Positions 25,383 to 35,031 of a stretch of 64,000 nt of DNA are shown in pieces; the first letter of the stretch is position 1, and the number at the start of each line of letters is the position of its first letter. The DNA is from an uncultured Amylibacter sp. (GTDB lineage: Bacteria > Pseudomonadota > Alphaproteobacteria > Rhodobacterales > Rhodobacteraceae). The position numbers and the translations under genes were made by a program. Below the pieces are notes generated by a model. It saw only the letters and a list, made by a program, of their open reading frames with translations. It searched no databases and was not told the origin of the DNA. The DNA is taken from NCBI GenBank assembly GCA_943846615.1, contig OX044354.1:686359-750358 (forward strand). Direction: 5' to 3'.

Positions 25383-26128
25383 GCTCGCATCCAAAAGATC
25401 ACCGTCATCACGACACCAATCACCACAACAATCCCACGCACAGTACGCGCAGACATGCGCCGCGCCACTTTCGCCCCGACATATCCACCAATCGTCGCGG
25501 CAATCATCATCACAACCGCCTGTGGCCAAACCACAATCCCCGCCAATGCAAATGTCACCACAGATGCACCAGATAACGCAAACGACATTACATTTTTCAA
25601 CCCATTCATCAGGTTCAAATCCCGCATGCCCAGCGCGGAAAACAGTGCCAACAAAACAATCCCCAAACCACCGTTAAAATAGCCGCCGTAAACGCACACA
25701 ATTAAGGTGGCGACATGGCCCATGATCCCACCCTGCCCAGATCGCGCGGCCGCCCACGCGGACACCTGCGCACCAAAGGCAAACAACAACGTCGCAAATC
25801 CCAACAGCCACGGGATAACAAATGAAAACACGGATGCAGGCGTGACTAACAACAACAGCGATCCCAAAACACCGCCCAAAATAGACAGCCCGATCAACAC
25901 ACTGATCTGCCGCGCGGGGTGGGTTTTCAATTCCTTAAGAAAGCCCAGCGCACCACTTGCATAACCTGGGAAAACCGCCACCGCACTGGTGGCATTCGCC
26001 GCAATGGTGGGAACGCCCGTAAATACCAACGCTGGGAAAGTCAGAAAACTGCCACCCCCCGCGATTGCGTTGATAATGCCTGCGCCAAAGCCGGCAGTGA
26101 TAAGCAGGATAATATCGAATGTTGTCAT
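25379..26128 (-). CDS. TSUP (TauE/SafE) family anion exporter
   Basis: A 249-residue membrane protein with about eight helices. The N-terminal family repeat is FGAGIINAIAGGGSFLTFPA and its second-half copy is VCVYGGYFNGGLGIVLLALF. TSUP proteins move sulfite, sulfoacetate or other small organic anions out of the cell. No sulfonate genes adjoin it, so the substrate is unassigned. Transcription reads away from the gene-free stretch at 26.1-26.7 kb, which should hold its promoter. Confidence 0.88.
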   Translation of the reverse strand: MTTFDIILLITAGFGAGIINAIAGGGSFLTFPALVFTGVPTIAANATSAVAVFPGYASGALGFLKELKTHPARQISVLIGLSILGGVLGSLLLLVTPASVFSFVIPWLLGFATLLFAFGAQVSAWAAARSGQGGIMGHVATLIVCVYGGYFNGGLGIVLLALFSALGMRDLNLMNGLKNVMSFALSGASVVTFALAGIVVWPQAVVMMIAATIGGYVGAKVARRMSARTVRGIVVVIGVVMTVIFWMRA

Positions 26129-26670
26129 AAGGTACTGTCGCCCGTGACCACGCCATTTGCAATACGATTTTCAACTGTTTCACAGTGCAAAAATCAGCCC
26201 AAAACCCGATGCACAAACCGTACACAACCTATACACAAACCGTACACCGCGTGAGCCAAACATTCATTATGTTGGATTTGTTTAGAAACCTCACACAGTT
26301 GAAAATTTATTCAAGATAGTTTCGGTTTTTCCCAACGAATGCGTTGCCGCACAATCTTGTTGATTTGGATATGTGCTTGATGGTTGCTTTGAGGACTTAG
26401 TGACCGTTTTGAGTTTTCGGCCTAACTACCTAATCGGGTGGAAAGCGGTCGTTCGCTGCAGCGCCGTCTAGCGGTGCGAAATTCTGTAAGCGGATTCTCG
26501 GATATTAGCGCAATATAATGACGTCGCGTGTGAATACCCTTAGTTTAAAACACTGTCCAAATCATACATCTCAAACAACCTTGAATTTTCGTATTGCCCA
26601 CTATTGCACACAACGAGCATTTGGCCCAAAAGAGAAAACAGCATTCGTGCGCTAAACTTTGCCAGAAATA
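26129..26670. other. Gene-free stretch with a short direct repeat
   Basis: About 540 bases without a credible gene on either strand. Near the TSUP end a 14-base direct repeat, CACAAACCGTACAC, occurs at 26212-26225 and 26234-26247, 22 bases apart. Around 26440-26480 there is a GC-rich segment typical of decayed intergenic sequence. The part near 26500-26670 is AT-rich and should contain the promoter of the acyltransferase gene, but I see no clear -35/-10 pair. Confidence 0.5.
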
Positions 26671-28644
26671 ATGAAGATAACTGATATGAAGCAGACAAAT
26701 TTATCATCCTATCGTCCGGAAATTGATGGCCTTCGTTTCATCGCGATCACTGTGGTTCTGTTCTTCCATCTTGGATTTTCGGATTGGGCAGGCGGATATA
26801 CCGGCGTGGACATTTTCTTTGTGTTGTCCGGCTATCTGATTTGTGGCCAAATTTACATCTCCTTAAACGAAAGTCGGTTTTCTACCTTAGATTTTTTTGC
26901 CCGCCGTATTCGCAGGCTTAGCACCGCAGCTTTTGTCTGCTTTCTTGTCACCGGAGGCACGGCCTACGTCGTATTCAGCCCGTTTGAACTTGATGCGGTT
27001 GTTCGAAATCTGCTGGGTAGCATCACATTTACCAACAATATCTTGTTGATGAAAGAAGCCGGATATTTTGCGCCATCCGCTGAAACCAATCCATTTCTGC
27101 ACACGTGGTCCTTGTCGATAGAAGAGCAGTTTTACATTGCTCTGCCACTGGCAATTGCTTGTCTGAATTTTCGCGCTCGTAATTTCGCTCTTTTGTTGTG
27201 TGTTGCCTTTATCGTATCGCTTTCGATCACATTGCTGTCTGGGTCTGCGATCTATTCACAAGATACGCGCTACTTTTCTAGCTTTTTGCGTGTGTGGCAA
27301 CTGGCACTCGGTGGGATAACCTTTATAGCGTTGCAGAACATGACGCACCCCATCAAATTTTTTGGACTGCCGTTGGTTGGTCTAATGATGATGTTGGCTC
27401 CAACATTTGTCATGCAAGAAGGGGCCGTGCATCCTGGTCCATGGGCTTTGGTGGCGACCTTTGGAACCGCGCTGATGTTGTTCTCAGCATTTCCCATGCA
27501 TTCTATCACCGCGCGGGTGTTATCCAGTCACGTTCCTAGATACTTAGGTAAAATTTCGTATGGAACGTATTTGTGGCACTGGCCGATTATAGTTTTTTAT
27601 CAATATGTTGGTGGAGATTTGAACGACAAGACGCGAGTTCTTGCGATTTTTCTGTCTTTTGCGATGGGTGCCTTGTCACACCACATGATTGAACAACCAA
27701 TCCGAAAAATCTCGACCTCCCAGAAACGTGGGCTTCTTTTTGGCCTGTTTGCTGCACAGACATTGGTCTTGGTTGGATTAGCCGGCGCCCTTTGGATACG
27801 TGGCAACAATACTGACGCAGCTGAATATGCCAAATTTGTCAAAGTTCAAGAAAACGGCAAGCTTGCGAACGAAAAATGGGAGTTGTGCTGGTATCAAAAT
27901 TCGGGGGATGACATTTGCGAGTTCGGTGAATTGAATTTGGGACAGCGACCAATTCTGCTGTGGGGTGACAGCATGGCAAACAGCGCACTTCCTGCGTTTG
28001 AATCGCTAGCCGAACTGCGCCAAACATCGGGAACAATCTACGCAACACCCAGCTGCCCACCCTTGCTTGGTGTTGTCCGAGATGTTTCGAATGCATCAAC
28101 CTGTCTGGAAATGAATTCGAACGTTCTAGAGACACTCAAGTCGGCCCGCCCAACCGACGTTTATCTGTTTGCCCGTTGGCCCCACTACGCCGAGGGGGTA
28201 CACAGCAACATGTGGGGAGACCCTGGCAAAGTTGGGTTTATTGATTTCGTATCCAATCCTGTGGATGCCGAAACAATAACGGTCTTCAAAGATGCTTTGA
28301 GCAAATTGCTCGCAGAAATTGATCCCCGCCACCGCGTGGTCATCATTGGTGCGCCTCCAGAATTCCCATATTCTGTTCCTAATGAGATGATCAAGAAAAT
28401 CCGTTTTGAGCAACCATTGGAACAACTTGCGCGCAGCCGATACGAGAGCCGTGCCGGTAGAACGAATTCTTTTTTTAGCGAATTGCTTCAAACAAACGAT
28501 GTAACGCTCCTTGATCTGACAGATGTGTTCTGTTCTCCAGAGGTCTGCCATATGAGCGAGAATGGGATACCTCTGTTTGCTGACCATGTGCACTTGTCAG
28601 CAAGAGGCAATGAATTGCTGCTGGATTCCTTAAAAAGTCATTAA
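26671..28644 (+). CDS. Membrane O-acyltransferase with C-terminal SGNH domain (OafA/YrhL type)
   Basis: A protein of about 657 residues in two parts. Residues about 15-370 form an Acyl_transf_3 membrane domain with some ten helices; it opens with YRPEIDGLRFIAITVVLFFH, where the conserved Arg and His sit, and contains GVDIFFVLSGYLI. The periplasmic C-terminal half is an SGNH hydrolase-like domain: ILLWGDSMANSALPAF carries the nucleophile Ser, and DHVHLSARGNELL the Asp and His. Such proteins acetylate O-antigen or other surface glycans. The start may be 26671 or 26686. Codon choice (more T/G-ending codons) looks unlike the neighbours, and gene-free flanks on both sides suggest acquisition. Confidence 0.88.
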   Translation: MKITDMKQTNLSSYRPEIDGLRFIAITVVLFFHLGFSDWAGGYTGVDIFFVLSGYLICGQIYISLNESRFSTLDFFARRIRRLSTAAFVCFLVTGGTAYVVFSPFELDAVVRNLLGSITFTNNILLMKEAGYFAPSAETNPFLHTWSLSIEEQFYIALPLAIACLNFRARNFALLLCVAFIVSLSITLLSGSAIYSQDTRYFSSFLRVWQLALGGITFIALQNMTHPIKFFGLPLVGLMMMLAPTFVMQEGAVHPGPWALVATFGTALMLFSAFPMHSITARVLSSHVPRYLGKISYGTYLWHWPIIVFYQYVGGDLNDKTRVLAIFLSFAMGALSHHMIEQPIRKISTSQKRGLLFGLFAAQTLVLVGLAGALWIRGNNTDAAEYAKFVKVQENGKLANEKWELCWYQNSGDDICEFGELNLGQRPILLWGDSMANSALPAFESLAELRQTSGTIYATPSCPPLLGVVRDVSNASTCLEMNSNVLETLKSARPTDVYLFARWPHYAEGVHSNMWGDPGKVGFIDFVSNPVDAETITVFKDALSKLLAEIDPRHRVVIIGAPPEFPYSVPNEMIKKIRFEQPLEQLARSRYESRAGRTNSFFSELLQTNDVTLLDLTDVFCSPEVCHMSENGIPLFADHVHLSARGNELLLDSLKSH

Positions 28645-28917
28645 ATAGCGACCAATGGTGCAAAAATAGTTATCGCCATCAACGACGGAAATGTCCTGTG
28701 AGTTGCCATTGCCTGCCATGAATTTGCCGCAGTGCGGTGAAGGTCCGCAATGCGAAAGCTGCAACACTCAAATCTGTTTGCGATCGAACGGCAGCTCTGG
28801 GCCGTTAGTACGGAATTTCCCAATTAATCGAATTGGTAATATGGGCTCAAAGCCGACCTTATGGCCTTGTTCAGAATCACTTGCGCTTGGCGCCAACGGC
28901 GCGATCATCGTTAAGGC
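28645..28917. other. Gene-free stretch, possibly decayed sequence
   Basis: Open frames here are short and have neither ribosome binding sites nor family sequence. The composition suggests degenerated intergenic DNA between the acyltransferase gene and the nrdJ terminator. Confidence 0.4.
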
Positions 28918-28943
28918 AAAAAAAATGGGGGGCCATGCCCCCC
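28918..28943 (-). terminator. Likely terminator of nrdJ
   Basis: GGGGGGC (28927-28933), a three-base loop, and GCCCCCC (28937-28943). On the minus strand it is followed by T-rich sequence (eight A at 28918-28925 on the plus strand). It lies about 125 bases beyond the nrdJ stop. Confidence 0.75.
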
Positions 28944-29004
28944 AAGTCTAAATTCAGACCTTATAGTTTACCGCTCAAGTTAGTTGCCTGTGGCCTGAAC
29001 GTTA

Positions 29005-29036
29005 AGGTCTGCGGCGCACATTGGGCCGCCAGACCT
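29005..29036. other. Hairpin in the nrdJ 3' region
   Basis: AGGTCTG (29005-29011) pairs with CAGACCT (29030-29036), with additional GC pairing inside. There is no T-tract. It may be a processing or stabilising structure, or a weak terminator before the strong one at 28918-28943. Confidence 0.4.
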
Positions 29037-29068
29037 ATCTCTTAGAACGCGTTAAACGCGAACCTGTC

Positions 29069-32000
29069 TTAACTACACCCGCTGGTCGCCCCACAGGTGT
29101 TGCATTTCATACATGTGCCATTACGAACCAAGGTATAGTTCCCACAATCCCCACATGCATCGCCTTCATAACCTTGCATCTTCGCCTTGGCACGGTCATC
29201 CAATTGCGGCATCGCGGCGGTTTCGCGCACGGCGGTCGCAACGGCGGCGCTTGGCGCTTCTGCTGTTTGCGTGTCACCTTGGAACAGGTTGGTTTGGCCA
29301 CCCTGCAATACCATCAATTCTTGCGGCAGACGCTTACGCAGGTAACCCGTTGATGACACTTGCTTGATCATCGCTAGATTGTCTTCCTTGGCTTGCTGGA
29401 CGTTGGAAACACCCTCTTCTGCACCACGGCCCAATGTGTCAAAGCTCTCGCCCTCTGGCTGAACATGCGCCAGATCAGTACGATCCAGATATGAAATCGC
29501 CAATTCACGGAAGATGTAGTCAAGGATCGACGTCGCAGATTTAATGCTGTCATTGCCTTGAACCATGCCCGCAGGATCGAAACGTGTGAATGTAAACGCA
29601 TCCACGAATTCTTCCAGTGGCACACCGTATTGTAAACCAACCGACACCGCGATGGCGAAGTTGTTCATCATGGCACGGAAACCAGCACCCTCTTTGTGCA
29701 TATCGATGAAAATCTCACCGATTTGGCCGTCTTCATATTCACCTGTACGCAGGTAAACTTTGTGTCCACCAACCATCGCTTTTTGGGTGTAACCCTTACG
29801 GCGTTCCGGCAGTTTTTCGCGTGCTTGCTTGCGTACTTCTTTGACGATGATCTTCTCAACGATCTTCTCGGCCAACACCTGCGCGCGTTCGCCCGCAGGT
29901 GCGTCCATCAACGCCTCTTCCATGTCGTCCTCATCATCCTCGATCAACGCAGATGACAATGGTTGCGACAATTTCGATCCGTCACGGTACAATGCGTTCG
30001 CTTTCACACCCAATGACCAAGACAACTCATATGCCGCCTGACAATCTTCGATTGTTGCATCGTTTGGCATGTTGATTGTTTTGGAAATCGCGCCCGAAAT
30101 AAACGATTGTGCCGCCGCCATCATGGTGATGTGGCTGTCCACTGACAGGTAACGCTTACCGATACGACCACAGATGTTTGCACAATCAAACACACCGTAA
30201 TGCTCCGCTTTCAAATGTGGCGCATTTTCCAGCGTCATCGTACCACAAACGTGGTTGTTCGCCGCTTCAACTTGCTTCTTGGAAAACCCAAGGTGCGATA
30301 ACAAATCAAATGACGGATCATTCAGCTCATTTTCAGGAATGCCCAATGTGCCTTTGCAGAATTCCGCGCCCAGCGTCCATTGGTTGAATACGAAACGGAT
30401 ATCAAATGCCGTTGGCAATGCCGCTTCGATCTTGTCCAATTGTTCTTGGCCAAAACCGTGACCAACCAATGTTGTGTGATTGATGTCTGGCGCGTTACCC
30501 ATTGTGCCGTGACCAACTGCGTAGGAAATGATTTCCTCGGCTTGTGCTGTGCCGTAACCCAATTTCGCCAATGCGGCAGGTACGGATTGGTTGATGATTT
30601 TGAAATAACCGCCACCGGCCAATTTCTTGAATTTCACCAATGCGAAATCTGGCTCGATGCCTGTGGTGTCACAATCCATCACCAAACCAATGGTGCCAGT
30701 TGGCGCAATCACAGAAACCTGTGCGTTGCGGTAACCGTGTTGCTCGCCCAATGAAACCGCTTCGTCCCACGCGGCCTCTGCCAAACCAACCAAGTTACGA
30801 TCAGGGCAATTCTTGTGATCCAATGGAATTGGCTTCACTTCCAAACCTTCATAACCAGCCTTCTTGCCGAACGCTGCGCGTTTGTGGTTACGCATAACGC
30901 GCAACATATGCTGTGCATTGCGTTTGTACCCTGGGAACGGCCCCAACTCTTTGGCCATCTCTGCGGATGTTGCGTATGAAACACCTGTCATCAACGCGGT
31001 CAGCGCGGCACACATGGCGCGGCCTTCGTCACTGTCGTAACCAAAGCCCATGTTCATCAACAAACCACCGATGTTTGCATAACCCAAACCCAATGTGCGG
31101 TAATCATATGATCCCTGAGCAATCGCCTTGGACGGGAATTGCGCCATCATCACGGATGTTTCCAAAGTGATTGTCCACAAACGGGTGGCGTGCATGTATG
31201 CGGCGGCGTTAAACTCACCATCCTCAAAGAACTTCAACAAGTTCATCGATGCAAGGTTACACGCCGTATCATCAAGGAACATATATTCAGAACACGGGTT
31301 CGACCCGCGGATCAGGCCGTCTTCTGGGCACGTGTGCCATGCATTGATTGTATCGTGATACTGAACGCCCGGATCGGCACAGGCCCATGCGGCGTGACCA
31401 ATATCTTCCCATAATTCTTTGGCTTTGATCGTCTTGGCAACCTTACCATCTGTACGGCGGATCAATTCCCAATCATCATCGTTTTCAACAGCCTTCAAAA
31501 ACGCATCCGTCACACGAACAGAGTTGTTAGAGTTCTGACCAGCAACGGTATTATACGCCTCAGAATCCCAATCTGTATCGTAGGTTGGGAATTCAATCGA
31601 TGCATACCCCTGTTTTGCATATTGCAACACGCGGTTCACGTATGTTTCTGGGATCATCACCTTCTTGGCGGATTTAATCGCTGCCTTCAGGCCTTCGTTT
31701 TTCTTTGGATCAAATGCGTCATCTTCGGCACCATCCCAAGCGCGGATAGACTTAAAGATCTCGTTCAGCTGCTGTTCGTGCAATTTTGAACCGGCAACCA
31801 AGGACGCAACTTTCTGCTCTTCCTTAACCTTCCAGCCGATGAATTCTTCGACATCTGGGTGATCCACATCACAGATAACCATTTTCGCGGCGCGACGTGT
31901 CGTACCACCTGATTTAATTGCACCAGCAGCGCGATCACCAATTTTCAAAAATGACATCAGGCCAGATGACTTACCACCACCCGCCAGGCTCTCTTCTGAA

Positions 32001-32713
32001 CCACGCACAGAACTAAAGTTCGTGCCAGTACCAGAACCATATTTAAACAAACGCGCTTCACGAACCCACAGGTCCATAATGCCACCCTCATTCACCAAAT
32101 CATCTGAAACGGACTGAATGAAACATGCGTGTGGTTGTGGGTGTTCATAGGAACTGTTTGACGCCGTCAAAACGCCCGTCTTGTAGTCAACATAATGGTG
32201 ACCTTGTGATGGGCCATCAATGCCATACGCCCAGTGCAAACCAGTGTTAAACCACTGTGGGCTGTTTGGCGCTGTCATTTGCGCCGCCAACATGTAACGC
32301 ATTTCGTCAAAGTAAGAACGCGCATCTGTTTCAGAATCAAACATGCCACCTTTCCAACCCCAGTACGCCCATGCGCCGGCTAAACGGTTGAAAACTTGCT
32401 TCGCGGATGTTTCACCCAAATATTCGCCATTTGGCTTAACTTGCTGGCCATCACGCGGTGCGGAACGCCATAGGAATTCTGGAACATCTGCTTCTTCGAT
32501 CTTTACCAAATCATCTGACAGACCCGCTTTGCGGAAATACTTCTGCGCAATCACATCGGATGCCACTTGGCTCCATGTTGTTGGCACTTCGACATTTTCC
32601 AATGAAAACACGATTGATCCGTCTGGATTGCGGATTTCTGAAGTTGTGCGGTGGAAATCAATGTCGGCGTATGCGTCTTGATTTTCTTTGGTGAAACGAC
32701 GTTCAATTCTCAT
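29069..32713 (-). CDS. nrdJ: Adenosylcobalamin-dependent (class II) ribonucleoside-diphosphate reductase
   Basis: A 1214-residue class II ribonucleotide reductase. It makes deoxyribonucleotides using B12 and needs neither oxygen nor a second subunit. The catalytic loop [18 protein letters not shown] carries the N-x-C-x-E radical and proton residues. [11 protein letters not shown] and the second active-site region follow. The C-terminus ends in a four-cysteine zinc-ribbon-like tail ([18 protein letters not shown], then [10 protein letters not shown]) that resembles the redox-active ends of the long alphaproteobacterial form. No intein is visible. An NrdR-like box and DnaA boxes lie upstream; no cobalamin riboswitch was recognised. 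Confidence 0.96.
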   Translation of the reverse strand: MRIERRFTKENQDAYADIDFHRTTSEIRNPDGSIVFSLENVEVPTTWSQVASDVIAQKYFRKAGLSDDLVKIEEADVPEFLWRSAPRDGQQVKPNGEYLGETSAKQVFNRLAGAWAYWGWKGGMFDSETDARSYFDEMRYMLAAQMTAPNSPQWFNTGLHWAYGIDGPSQGHHYVDYKTGVLTASNSSYEHPQPHACFIQSVSDDLVNEGGIMDLWVREARLFKYGSGTGTNFSSVRGSEESLAGGGKSSGLMSFLKIGDRAAGAIKSGGTTRRAAKMVICDVDHPDVEEFIGWKVKEEQKVASLVAGSKLHEQQLNEIFKSIRAWDGAEDDAFDPKKNEGLKAAIKSAKKVMIPETYVNRVLQYAKQGYASIEFPTYDTDWDSEAYNTVAGQNSNNSVRVTDAFLKAVENDDDWELIRRTDGKVAKTIKAKELWEDIGHAAWACADPGVQYHDTINAWHTCPEDGLIRGSNPCSEYMFLDDTACNLASMNLLKFFEDGEFNAAAYMHATRLWTITLETSVMMAQFPSKAIAQGSYDYRTLGLGYANIGGLLMNMGFGYDSDEGRAMCAALTALMTGVSYATSAEMAKELGPFPGYKRNAQHMLRVMRNHKRAAFGKKAGYEGLEVKPIPLDHKNCPDRNLVGLAEAAWDEAVSLGEQHGYRNAQVSVIAPTGTIGLVMDCDTTGIEPDFALVKFKKLAGGGYFKIINQSVPAALAKLGYGTAQAEEIISYAVGHGTMGNAPDINHTTLVGHGFGQEQLDKIEAALPTAFDIRFVFNQWTLGAEFCKGTLGIPENELNDPSFDLLSHLGFSKKQVEAANNHVCGTMTLENAPHLKAEHYGVFDCANICGRIGKRYLSVDSHITMMAAAQSFISGAISKTINMPNDATIEDCQAAYELSWSLGVKANALYRDGSKLSQPLSSALIEDDEDDMEEALMDAPAGERAQVLAEKIVEKIIVKEVRKQAREKLPERRKGYTQKAMVGGHKVYLRTGEYEDGQIGEIFIDMHKEGAGFRAMMNNFAIAVSVGLQYGVPLEEFVDAFTFTRFDPAGMVQGNDSIKSATSILDYIFRELAISYLDRTDLAHVQPEGESFDTLGRGAEEGVSNVQQAKEDNLAMIKQVSSTGYLRKRLPQELMVLQGGQTNLFQGDTQTAEAPSAAVATAVRETAAMPQLDDRAKAKMQGYEGDACGDCGNYTLVRNGTCMKCNTCGATSGCS

Positions 32714-32817
32714 GTGTTCTGCCCCTGCTTATCACTATCACTGCCAATTCGGTCAGTAGCCTGACTCTTTTGAAGTCTAGTAGCCTAAAATTACAAATAT
32801 GCCCGCCGTATTAATGA

Positions 32818-32833
32818 TAACTATATATGGTGT
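32818..32833. promoter_or_regulatory. NrdR box upstream of nrdJ
   Basis: TAACTATATATGGTGT agrees with the 16-bp NrdR consensus (acaCwAtATaTwGtgt) at most positions. It lies about 105 bases before the nrdJ start codon. NrdR is the ATP/dATP-sensing repressor of reductase genes. Only a weak second half-box is visible nearby, near 32793. Confidence 0.6.
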
Positions 32834-32872
32834 ATCAGCGAACTTGAGGCACAAAATGGATCATCCTCACGA

Positions 32873-32923
32873 ATCCGTCAACGAATTTATTTCAATTTTT
32901 TACAGATTTAGTCATTGACGGAT
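32873..32923. repeat. 9-bp inverted repeat flanking an AT-rich segment
   Basis: ATCCGTCAA (32873-32881) and TTGACGGAT (32915-32923) are exact reverse complements separated by 33 mostly A/T bases. Two DnaA boxes follow directly. Confidence 0.55.
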
Positions 32924-32925
32924 GG

Positions 32926-32946
32926 TTACCCACAACATGTGGATAA
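32926..32946. promoter_or_regulatory. Pair of DnaA boxes (one perfect)
   Basis: TGTGGATAA (32938-32946) is the exact reverse complement of the DnaA box TTATCCACA. TTACCCACA (32926-32934) is a one-mismatch box in the opposite orientation. Together with the AT-rich neighbour they could tie nrdJ expression to replication, as DnaA does for E. coli nrdAB, or they may be a minor DnaA-binding locus. Two boxes are too few to claim an origin. Confidence 0.45.
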
Positions 32947-33086
32947 CTGTGAATCGAAGGTTAATAAAACCCTACCAAAAAAAACGCATATTTTCGGCAC
33001 AGATAGCCTACACAGCGAAAGTTAAAGGGAGGAAATACAACCGGAATCGGCTGCCATCTGTTTGGATAAAAAAATCTCAAACAGTC

Positions 33087-33112
33087 AAAAAAAAATCGCC
33101 CGAAGGCGATTT
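33087..33112 (-). terminator. Terminator of tRNA-Pro
   Basis: ATCGCC, CGAA loop, GGCGAT, extended by A-T pairs. Nine T follow on the minus strand (33087-33095), 25 bases past the tRNA 3' end. Confidence 0.85.
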
Positions 33113-33136
33113 AATTTATGTCGTTACTTTCGTAAC

Positions 33137-33213
33137 TGGTCGGGACGGCTGGATTCGAACCAACGACCCCTTGTACCCAAAACAAGTGCGCTACCAGACT
33201 GCGCCACGCCCCG
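33137..33213 (-). tRNA. tRNA-Pro(UGG)
   Basis: A full cloverleaf on the minus strand. Acceptor CGGGGCG pairs with CGTCCCG (one G-T), anticodon loop TTTGGGT holds anticodon TGG, and the T loop TTCGAAT is present. CCA is encoded. Confidence 0.96.
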
Positions 33214-33314
33214 ACTGATGCGCGGTTTACAAAACAAGTCAGACAAAGAAAAGCCCTAAATTGCATTGAATTGAGGAATATCAAAAAAATTATCAAATCC
33301 CGTTAACAATCCAA

Positions 33315-33764
33315 CTATTCAGCGTCGCCCGGAACCAGACCATCCTCATCTGTATCCGCCAGAGCCTCTTGCTCCGCGTCAACATCCTCGGTCAAAAACT
33401 TTACAACGTCTACCTTTACCCGCGGCCCACTCATCACATTGATCCCTGACGCTTGTTTCACAGCGCGTACCGATTTTACTGCCACGTGCCCAATATTCGC
33501 TGCATGTCGCGCGGATACCAAATTCGCCTGAACCAGCTTCGCACAAATGCCCCGTGTTGCCGTGCCAGACACACCCATCGCTTTCGACACACCCACCATG
33601 CTGGGCGCTGTCCCGCCCTGCTTTGCCAAACTAGCCCACAGCATTTGTGAATGCCTTGCCACAGGCGCAGGCGCGGCCGCACCGGCTGGCAATGCGGGTA
33701 TCGCGGGCGTCACACCTGCGGCACCGATAATTTGCAAAAAGCGGCGGCGCTTCAATTTCAACAT
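33315..33764 (-). CDS. Small Tat-exported protein of unknown function
   Basis: A 149-residue protein I cannot assign. It begins MLKLKRRRFLQIIGAAG, a twin-arginine signal (R-R-R-F-L-Q), followed by an Ala/Pro-rich stretch with a likely cleavage site near AGAAAPA. The middle (SKAMGVSGTATRGICAKLVQ) is helical and looks superficially like a helix-turn-helix, which would be odd outside the cytoplasm. The C-terminus is strongly acidic (EDVDAEQEALADTDEDG). The start at 33764 follows GGAGAG. The Tat signal implies folding or cofactor loading before export. Confidence 0.6.
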   Translation of the reverse strand: MLKLKRRRFLQIIGAAGVTPAIPALPAGAAAPAPVARHSQMLWASLAKQGGTAPSMVGVSKAMGVSGTATRGICAKLVQANLVSARHAANIGHVAVKSVRAVKQASGINVMSGPRVKVDVVKFLTEDVDAEQEALADTDEDGLVPGDAE

Positions 33765-33831
33765 ATCTGGCTCTCCATATTCATCACACAATATAGTCAC
33801 ACAATGCGATTTTTAAACCGAGAGCCCGCCC

Positions 33832-34287
33832 TCAACACCCCCAGGCGGCGTTTTCCCCAATCACGGGATGCTTAATTTCGGCACCAATCTTGATGCCCAG
33901 CTTTTCAACCATGCCCGCATTCACTTCCAACACATATTGGATCGCATCCCCACCAAACAGGCTGGTCGGATCCATCGGCACTGCGTTTTCTTGAACATTT
34001 TGCAAAACGCCACGCCCATCAAAAAACAACATATCCAGTGATATCAGCGTATTCTGCATCCAAAAACTAACCCGCTGTTCATGCGGATAGGCAAACAACA
34101 TGCCCGCATAACGCCCCATGCTTTCGCGAAACATCAAACCTTGCATGCGCTCGTGCTGCTCATCGGCCAATTCCACGGTAAACCGAGAATTCCCGCCATC
34201 CCAACGCAAATCCACAACATCGGGCGCACATTCCTCTGCCAATGCGGGCGTCGCGATCAACAATGCGGCGCAAATCGCCTTTATCAT
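33832..34287 (-). CDS. DUF192 family exported protein
   Basis: A 151-residue protein with a signal peptide ([17 protein letters not shown], cleavage before EECAP). The DUF192 core follows: [38 protein letters not shown] and a C-terminal [21 protein letters not shown]192 is a small periplasmic or extracellular beta fold of unknown biochemical role. GAGAGG precedes the ATG inside the end of pdxH, and the ATG overlaps the pdxH stop codon (ATGA), so the two are co-translated. Confidence 0.88.
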   Translation of the reverse strand: MIKAICAALLIATPALAEECAPDVVDLRWDGGNSRFTVELADEQHERMQGLMFRESMGRYAGMLFAYPHEQRVSFWMQNTLISLDMLFFDGRGVLQNVQENAVPMDPTSLFGGDAIQYVLEVNAGMVEKLGIKIGAEIKHPVIGENAAWGC

Positions 34288-34886
34288 GGGTTCAACCTCT
34301 CTATGTCCCAATCCGCATCTGTGTCGGCACGTGTCCAACGGAACCGATCATGCAGGCGGAACTGCCCATCTGCCCAAAACTCGATTTCCACGGGTTTAAT
34401 GCGAAACCCGCCCCAAAACGGCGGGCGATCTGGGTTTAACCCCAATTTCGGCGTGATCCGCGCAACCTCTTTGATTAACGCACCACGCGATTCCAATGGT
34501 TGGCTTTGCTTTGATGCCCATGCTCCAATGCGGCTTTTTAATGAACGCGATGCGTAATATTCATCCGCCTGCGGCCCATCTTCGCGCGTGATATGCCCGC
34601 GCACACGAATTTGACGGCGCAACGATTTCCAATGAATGACAAACGCCGCCTGCCCCGATGCGGTCAGCTCTTCACTCTTCTTACTGTCGTAATTGGTGTA
34701 AAAAATGAACGCGTCGTCCTCGATTTCCTTCAACAGCACCATGCGCACATTGGGCATGCCCATACCATCAACCGTCGCCAACGCAATCGCATTGGCATCG
34801 TTCATTTCCGCGTCTTGTGCTTCGCCTAACCAATCGCGTGCAATCACAAACGGATCGTCTCCTGCAAAAATCCCAGTTCTATCCAT
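34284..34886 (-). CDS. pdxH: Pyridoxine/pyridoxamine 5'-phosphate oxidase
   Basis: A 200-residue FMN-dependent oxidase that makes pyridoxal 5'-phosphate. FMN and substrate motifs: [73 protein letters not shown] and the C-terminal [17 protein letters not shown] (R-L-x-P ending). The start at 34886 has AGGTGA six bases upstream; ATG 34892 would be too close to it. It is the first gene of a pair with the DUF192 gene. Confidence 0.95.
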   Translation of the reverse strand: MDRTGIFAGDDPFVIARDWLGEAQDAEMNDANAIALATVDGMGMPNVRMVLLKEIEDDAFIFYTNYDSKKSEELTASGQAAFVIHWKSLRRQIRVRGHITREDGPQADEYYASRSLKSRIGAWASKQSQPLESRGALIKEVARITPKLGLNPDRPPFWGGFRIKPVEIEFWADGQFRLHDRFRWTRADTDADWDIERLNP

Positions 34887-34967
34887 CACCATTCACCTAA
34901 TTATTCGCAACCACGATAACCCACAGGCCGCCACGCGCAAGTAAATGCGCCCCATTTCACCCTTTTT

Positions 34968-34996
34968 CTTGAAGGTCACGCGCCCTTGATCTATTC
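34968..34996 (+). promoter_or_regulatory. Candidate RpoH-like promoter of fabI
   Basis: CTTGAA, 17 bases, CTATTC, ending 35 bases before the fabI ATG. The spacing and -35 fit alphaproteobacterial RpoH promoters. A housekeeping promoter cannot be excluded. Confidence 0.3.
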
Positions 34997-35031
34997 AGGT
35001 ATAAATATTTTACATCCATCGGGGAATTCAC

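Noticed and set aside
25440..25560. Possible CRISPR or tandem repeats in the TSUP and MFS genes
   Set aside because: Similar short words come from repeated hydrophobic codons; there is no regular repeat-spacer period anywhere in the window.
28691..28951. 86-residue ORF between the acyltransferase gene and nrdJ
   Set aside because: It runs through the nrdJ terminator, lacks a ribosome binding site, and its composition looks like decayed intergenic DNA.
32714..32960. Cobalamin riboswitch upstream of nrdJ
   Set aside because: A B12-dependent enzyme invites one, but no B12 box or conserved riboswitch core was recognised on the leader strand.
32860..32960. Chromosomal replication origin
   Set aside because: Only two DnaA boxes and one AT-rich stretch are present, with none of the usual neighbouring genes, so it is reported as DnaA boxes only.
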